NCBI GenBank assembly: GCA_025093985.1
Contig: JACAAK010000031.1
Coordinates: 1-61,642, forward strand
Length of the DNA stretch: 61,642 nt
DNA from: Calvatia gigantea
Taxonomy: Eukaryota > Basidiomycota > Agaricomycetes > Agaricales > Lycoperdaceae
Reading direction: 5' to 3'
Shown here one piece after another: positions 57,653 to 61,642 of the stretch (its first letter is position 1; the number at the start of each line of letters is the position of its first letter). The notes under the pieces were generated by a model. That model did no database searches, was not told the DNA's origin, and saw only the letters and a list, made by a program, of their open reading frames with translations. Made by a program: the position numbers and the translations under genes.

Positions 57653-57678
57653 TTAATTAATAATTAATTATTAATTAA
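57653..57678. repeat. 26-bp perfect AT palindrome
   Basis: Built only of TTAATTAA-type units, symmetrical about its centre. It lies 175 bases upstream of nad6. Could be an unwinding or transcription site, or simply low complexity. Confidence 0.5.
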
Positions 57679-58852
57679 TTAAAAGGCAAAGACTAAACAT
57701 AAAAAAAGATTTAAAACTAGCATTAATAACTAGTAGCAGATACTTGATTTTATAAAAAAAGTCTAGCTTTAGCAAGTCCACCACAAGATTGCAGCTTTAA
57801 GGCTGGTGCTAGGCTTTTACTTGAAATTAAACTAAAATTTTATTAGCTTTTATTAGTTTAGTAGGTTTAACCAAAAATTAGTGACCTTAAACTTATTATA
57901 ACTAAATAATACTATTTCTAAAGCTAATATTAAAATATATCAGGTGTAGCAGCGGCCAAAGGCTGATCTGGCCTACTAGTTGTAGCGGCGGCTTACAAAG
58001 TAAGCTGCTGCTAGTAAGCCTTGCAGACAAAGTCTGCCAAGCTGCAGTTAGTGAGTTACAAAGCCCTGTTTTAAGGCAGAGTAGCAATACAAATCATATT
58101 AATATTGGTTATATAATTTTATAAACTTAAGGCAGGATGTTTAACATTCTAAAGGTTTATTGCAACCTTACTTTTAAGTGGGAGGGGAAAATAACTTTAC
58201 GATGTTTAAAGAATTAATCTTTAAGTTTAACATTAAAACTTGAATAAATCTAATTTCAATTAATTTATGAAAGGAAAGGGGGAAATAAATATAAATTAAT
58301 TTTTATTAAGATTTTGAATAGAAATAATACTAGCTGCGCTAATTATTTTAGTAAATAATAAGCTATTGTTTTTTTATAAAATTATAAACCTTTACTAGCA
58401 AAGCTACTATCAATATTTTCAGCTAAATTACTACTAAAATAAATATTTATAAACTTAATCCAAATTAAACATATAAATATAAATACAATTAAATAACCTG
58501 TATATTTATCTAGCTACGCTAGTATAAAATGCTTTATTTATATTTTCTAGCTTAAGCTATCATCGTTAATACTAGGCTTGTCAACAACTTGTTTCTATTT
58601 AAATATTTTCTAAATAATAGTTAGAACAAACATAAAATTAAGCTAAATTCTATGTAATTTAAGTAGCATAATCCATTAACCATTATAATTAAAGGTATTT
58701 CATTTTCATCTAATAAAGAATGTACTAGCGTACGCTACCACCATCAAAATCAGAAGGTGAATCTCTTCCATCTGTATCAATTTCATTTTCTGTTTTTATA
58801 TTCTTCTAGCATTCGCTAGAAGCTTTTCCAAGTTCTATTCCTATTTTTGTAG

Positions 58853-58872
58853 CTTCTAGGCAAAGCCTACTC
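58853..58872. repeat. 20-base hairpin block shared with the group II intron protein
   Basis: CTTCTAGGCAAAGCCTACTC lies 19 bases downstream of the nad4 stop and is identical to 2036-2055 inside the cox1 intron protein gene. Confidence 0.8.
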
Positions 58873-58890
58873 TTTAATCTTAAAATTTAA

Positions 58891-60230
58891 TTAAACTACA
58901 ACATACAGTAAAGCAGATGTAGCAGTATGTAAAGAAGCTAAAATTACATTAGGTAAAATACCAAATACAACAGTAGGTATTAATAAACTAATTAGAAGAT
59001 AATATTCTCTTCTATTAATATCTTTAGCTAGAGGTGTAGCGTACGCTAGGCTTTGCCTAGAAGGAGATAAGTTACCATAAGATAATCTATTATACAAGAA
59101 GATAGAGTAACAAGCAGATAAAACAATACCAGTTGCACCTAAGCAAGCAATAATAGGATTTTGTTGCCATATACCAATTAAAGATAATTGTTCACCTAAG
59201 AAATTTAAACTTAAAGGTATACCTGTATTACATAAAGTGAAAATGAAGAATAAAATAGTAAACACTGGCATATATGTAGCTAAACCTCTAATATAATTAA
59301 TAATTCTTTTTCCTGTTCTATCATAAATTATACCTCCAACACAAATAAATAGAGCTGGTGATACAAATCCGTGACCTAAAGCTAATAATATTCCACCTTC
59401 AATACCTTGTATTGTATTAGAGAATAAACCTAAAACAACTACACCCATGTGTGCAATACTACTATAAGCAATTAATCTTTTTGTATCTTGTTGTATGATA
59501 GTAGAGAAACTAGCATATATTATGGCTATAATTGCTATAGTTTGTACTAATGGATTAAAGTAATTAGTAGCATCTGGTAAAAAATTAATTAATACTCTTA
59601 AATATCCATATGTAGCTAATTTCAAGATTGTAGCTGCTAGTATTATTGACCCTGCTAAAGGTGAATCAGCGTGAGCTTTAGGTAACCAAATTATAAATGG
59701 ATATAATGGAGTTTTAACTGCAAAAGCTAAGAAAAATCCTAACCATAATATTTTTTGACTCTCTAAACTAATAGAATATAAAGAAATTAATTGGAAATCA
59801 GTTGAACCAATATAACTATATATCATTAATATACATAATAACATAGGTAAACTACCAGCTAATGTATATAAGAAAAATAAGAAGGCTGATCTAAATCTAT
59901 CATTACCGTGTCCAAATATTACTATAACTATAAATAATATAGGTAATACACTTTCGAAGAAAATATAGAATAATAATAGATCTAATGAAACAAAAGCACA
60001 TATTTGTAATGTTTCTAATAATAAGAATGAAATTAAAAAGAATTTTAAATTTTTAGTTATATTTGTATAGTTAGATAATAATGCTACAGGTGTTACAAAT
60101 GTAGTTAATAATACAAAATATAAAGATATTCCATCTATACCAAAATTTAAATAACAAAATTTAATTGATTAAATTCTGATACAAATTGATATTGTGTTTG
60201 ACTAGAATCAAATTGATACCAAATAAATAA
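58891..60230 (-). CDS. nad4: NADH dehydrogenase subunit 4 (5' end missing, one frameshift)
   Basis: Core proton-pumping subunit of complex I. The uninterrupted part includes LLFYIFFESVLPILFIVIVI with the key Glu, KTPLYPFIIWLPKAHADSPL, LIAYSSIAHMGVVVLGLFS, GIEGGILLALGHGFVSPALF and IPLSLNFLGEQLS. It ends TAA. The first Met of the clean frame is at 59844, but homology continues upstream to about 60160 (NFGIDGISLYFVLLTTF). There one T is missing in a run (60156-60159), and homology goes on in another frame to about 60230 (FDSSQTQYQFVSEFN). The first 60 or so residues are not recognisable. Residues SRQSLAYATP come from an inserted GC-rich double hairpin (59037-59060). Confidence 0.92.
59037..59060. 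repeat. Double-hairpin GC element inside nad4
   Basis: On the minus strand reads CTAGGCAAAGCCTAG overlapping TAGCGTACGCTA, identical to the intergenic copy at 47766. The nad4 frame passes through it without a stop, adding residues (about R-Q-S-L-A-Y-A-T) in a loop between transmembrane helices. Confidence 0.85.
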
Positions 60231-61642
60231 TGAAATAAAGATAATTTAATAGAGACGTTTCAAAGCTATTTTATTTATTTGATTTTGACTTTATAGTATT
60301 TACATAGGTAGCAATTATTAAAACTTCCTTATTATAGAATATAATATAATAAAGTTATCATTTTATGAAAATTTTTATCTGATATCTTATTTTGAAATCT
60401 TTTTTAGCTTAATGCAGTCTTGCTTGGAATCTGTACTACAAAGCTACTCTAATATATCCTTATTTAATAGCTTAACTTTAAAATAGTAGCAGCCTAGCTG
60501 CAATTTTTTAACTAGTACAATAAGGAGAGACTTTGTTAATTTATAATTACAAATAGGTTAAATTCATTATTATAGCTTAAATTTTAGTAGCAGCAGCCTA
60601 GCTTTAACAAGCTGTGTTTAAGCCTAATCTAACTAGCTTTAGCTAGTATCTGCTACACTAGTCTATAATTTGCTATTCTACTTTAACTGGCAAATAATTT
60701 ACATAAATTATAAGTAAAATACGTTAAGAAGGGTAACACCAAAGCTAGCTAAGCTACGCTCCTTCTATTAAAATATTATGGATATTATCACTTTAAATTA
60801 TATAATGTATGTCATATGTATCATTGTTAGTCATTTTGTAGATTATAGCTTGGAATGGAATTAGGACTTTAGCTAATGTCCTATTTTCTAAGATTTATTA
60901 CTGTTATACTATCTATTTTCATTGTAATTAATCACTGGAAAATAAGTTACTAAGCCCAACGGTCATTCATTAGCTTGAACAATGCTTGGTTAGCAAGAGA
61001 CTTCATATCTTATATGGTATACAGCTTAAAAAATATTGTAGCAAATCTACATGATGCACCTGAAAATGGCAATATCCGAAACAGATAAGCTATACCATGC
61101 CATATAATAGCATTGCAAAACTAGAAGCTATATCAAAGGATATCTTCTTCGCAGATAACCACTAAATTATTTCTAATCAAAAGACAATTCTTATTAACTA
61201 GAAATATGATTTAAAGATCATGAGTTTGAGAGCATCTCTTAATTAATCATAACCTTTGGAATTGTCTTTTTAGGCTATACAGTTCCAGAAAATTTTTATC
61301 TTTAGTACAGTATAAATAAATTCCTTTTATTTAGCTAAGTTCTGGTGAAGTATACTACATGGATTTTTCCCACTTTTTTAAATTTGCCATAATTAGAATT
61401 TCATCACCAAAATAGGTTTTAACCCCAATTTAGATTTTCTTCTAGAAACTAATAGGTAATTATGATAAAAGTTTAAGACATATAATTTGTTTATTTTAGA
61501 CTCTTTATTAAGGTTAACCTTTATAACTAGTAATTATCTTTGACTCTATAGTTAAAACAGAGAAACTCTAGGATGATTTATCAGATTTTAATTAAAAATT
61601 TTATAAATATTCTGAATTAAAAGTTCAGATTACCAAAATTTC
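60231..61642. other. Unassigned end region with inverted repeats
   Basis: The nad4 start should lie here, but the sequence after 60235 does not encode it and may be degraded or misjoined. From about 60960 there are inverted repeats: ATATGGTATACAGCTTA (61012-61028) with TAAGCTATACCATGCCATAT (61086-61105), and a 12-bp perfect pair AAAAGACAATTC (61179-61190) / GAATTGTCTTTT (61259-61270). No tRNA, rRNA or protein could be assigned. Confidence 0.5.

Larger units (their letters stand above)
57478..58890. other. Long spacer between nad4 and nad6
   Basis: 1.4 kb without a convincing gene. It contains an AT palindrome (57653-57678), a GC-rich cluster at about 57950-58050 (GCAGCGGCC, GCGGCGGC, CTGCAG), purine-rich GGGAGGGG at about 58181 and GGAAAGGGGGAAA at about 58273, and GC hairpins TAGCGTACGCTA (about 58729) and CTAGCATTCGCTAG (about 58806). 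No tRNA found. Confidence 0.55.

Noticed and set aside
57902..58087. Minus-strand 61-codon frame in the nad4-nad6 spacer
   Set aside because: It lies mostly over GC-rich repeat elements and has no recognisable motif.
61179..61270. Possible tRNA with a 12-bp closing stem
   Set aside because: Closing stem is too long and there is no GTTC-like T loop or acceptable anticodon arm.

Overview
The window is a piece of a fungal mitochondrial genome, probably from the Dikarya. The recognisable genes are cox1 (only parts), cob (only parts), atp9, the small-subunit rRNA (rns), nad5, nad4L, cox3, nad6, most of nad4, and tRNAs Ile(GAU), Met(CAU), Val(UAC) and Cys(GCA). The DNA is AT-rich, carries short GC-rich palindromes between genes, has group I and group II introns with homing-endonuclease or reverse-transcriptase reading frames, and fits genetic code 4 (UGA = Trp). 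Genes lie on both strands, which is commoner in Basidiomycota than in Pezizomycotina. That is only a weak taxonomic hint.

Layout. (1) 1-14577: four to five head-to-tail copies of the group II intron of cox1, each carrying a reverse transcriptase/maturase, joined to a 14-nt cox1 exon and part of the next, GIY-YIG intron. True cox1 exon 1 is at 12210-12402. (2) 14578-23476: cox1 exon fragments alternating with group I introns carrying LAGLIDADG frames, in clean and degraded copies. (3) 23477-49930: about eight partial copies of a block containing trnI(GAU), cob exon 1, cob intron 1 (broken GIY-YIG gene), cob exon 2 and cob intron 2 (LAGLIDADG). Into this are inserted trnM, trnV and rns (minus strand), atp9 (plus strand), and a 302-bp poly-C/poly-G tract. 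(4) 51275-60230: a clean, minus-strand block nad4 > nad6 > cox3 > trnC > nad4L > nad5 in transcription order. (5) 60231-61642: unassigned sequence with some inverted repeats.

How the genes work together. nad4, nad4L, nad5 and nad6 encode membrane subunits of complex I, cob of complex III, cox1 and cox3 of complex IV, and atp9 the c-ring of ATP synthase. rns and the tRNAs serve mitochondrial translation. The intron proteins act on their own introns as maturases or homing enzymes.

Reliability. Exact repeats alternate with degraded tracts that still align to a clean copy but have many small deletions. No copy of cox1 or cob is complete, and a C-run abutting a G-run replaces about 1.1 kb. This looks at least partly like misassembly of error-prone reads. 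Real subgenomic amplification of the senDNA kind cannot be excluded from sequence alone. The 51.3-60.2 kb block looks trustworthy. Within it the most interesting points are a nad6 frame with a roughly 370-residue C-terminal extension, and a GC-rich double-hairpin element inserted in frame in nad4. A related hairpin sits at the break in the group II intron protein.
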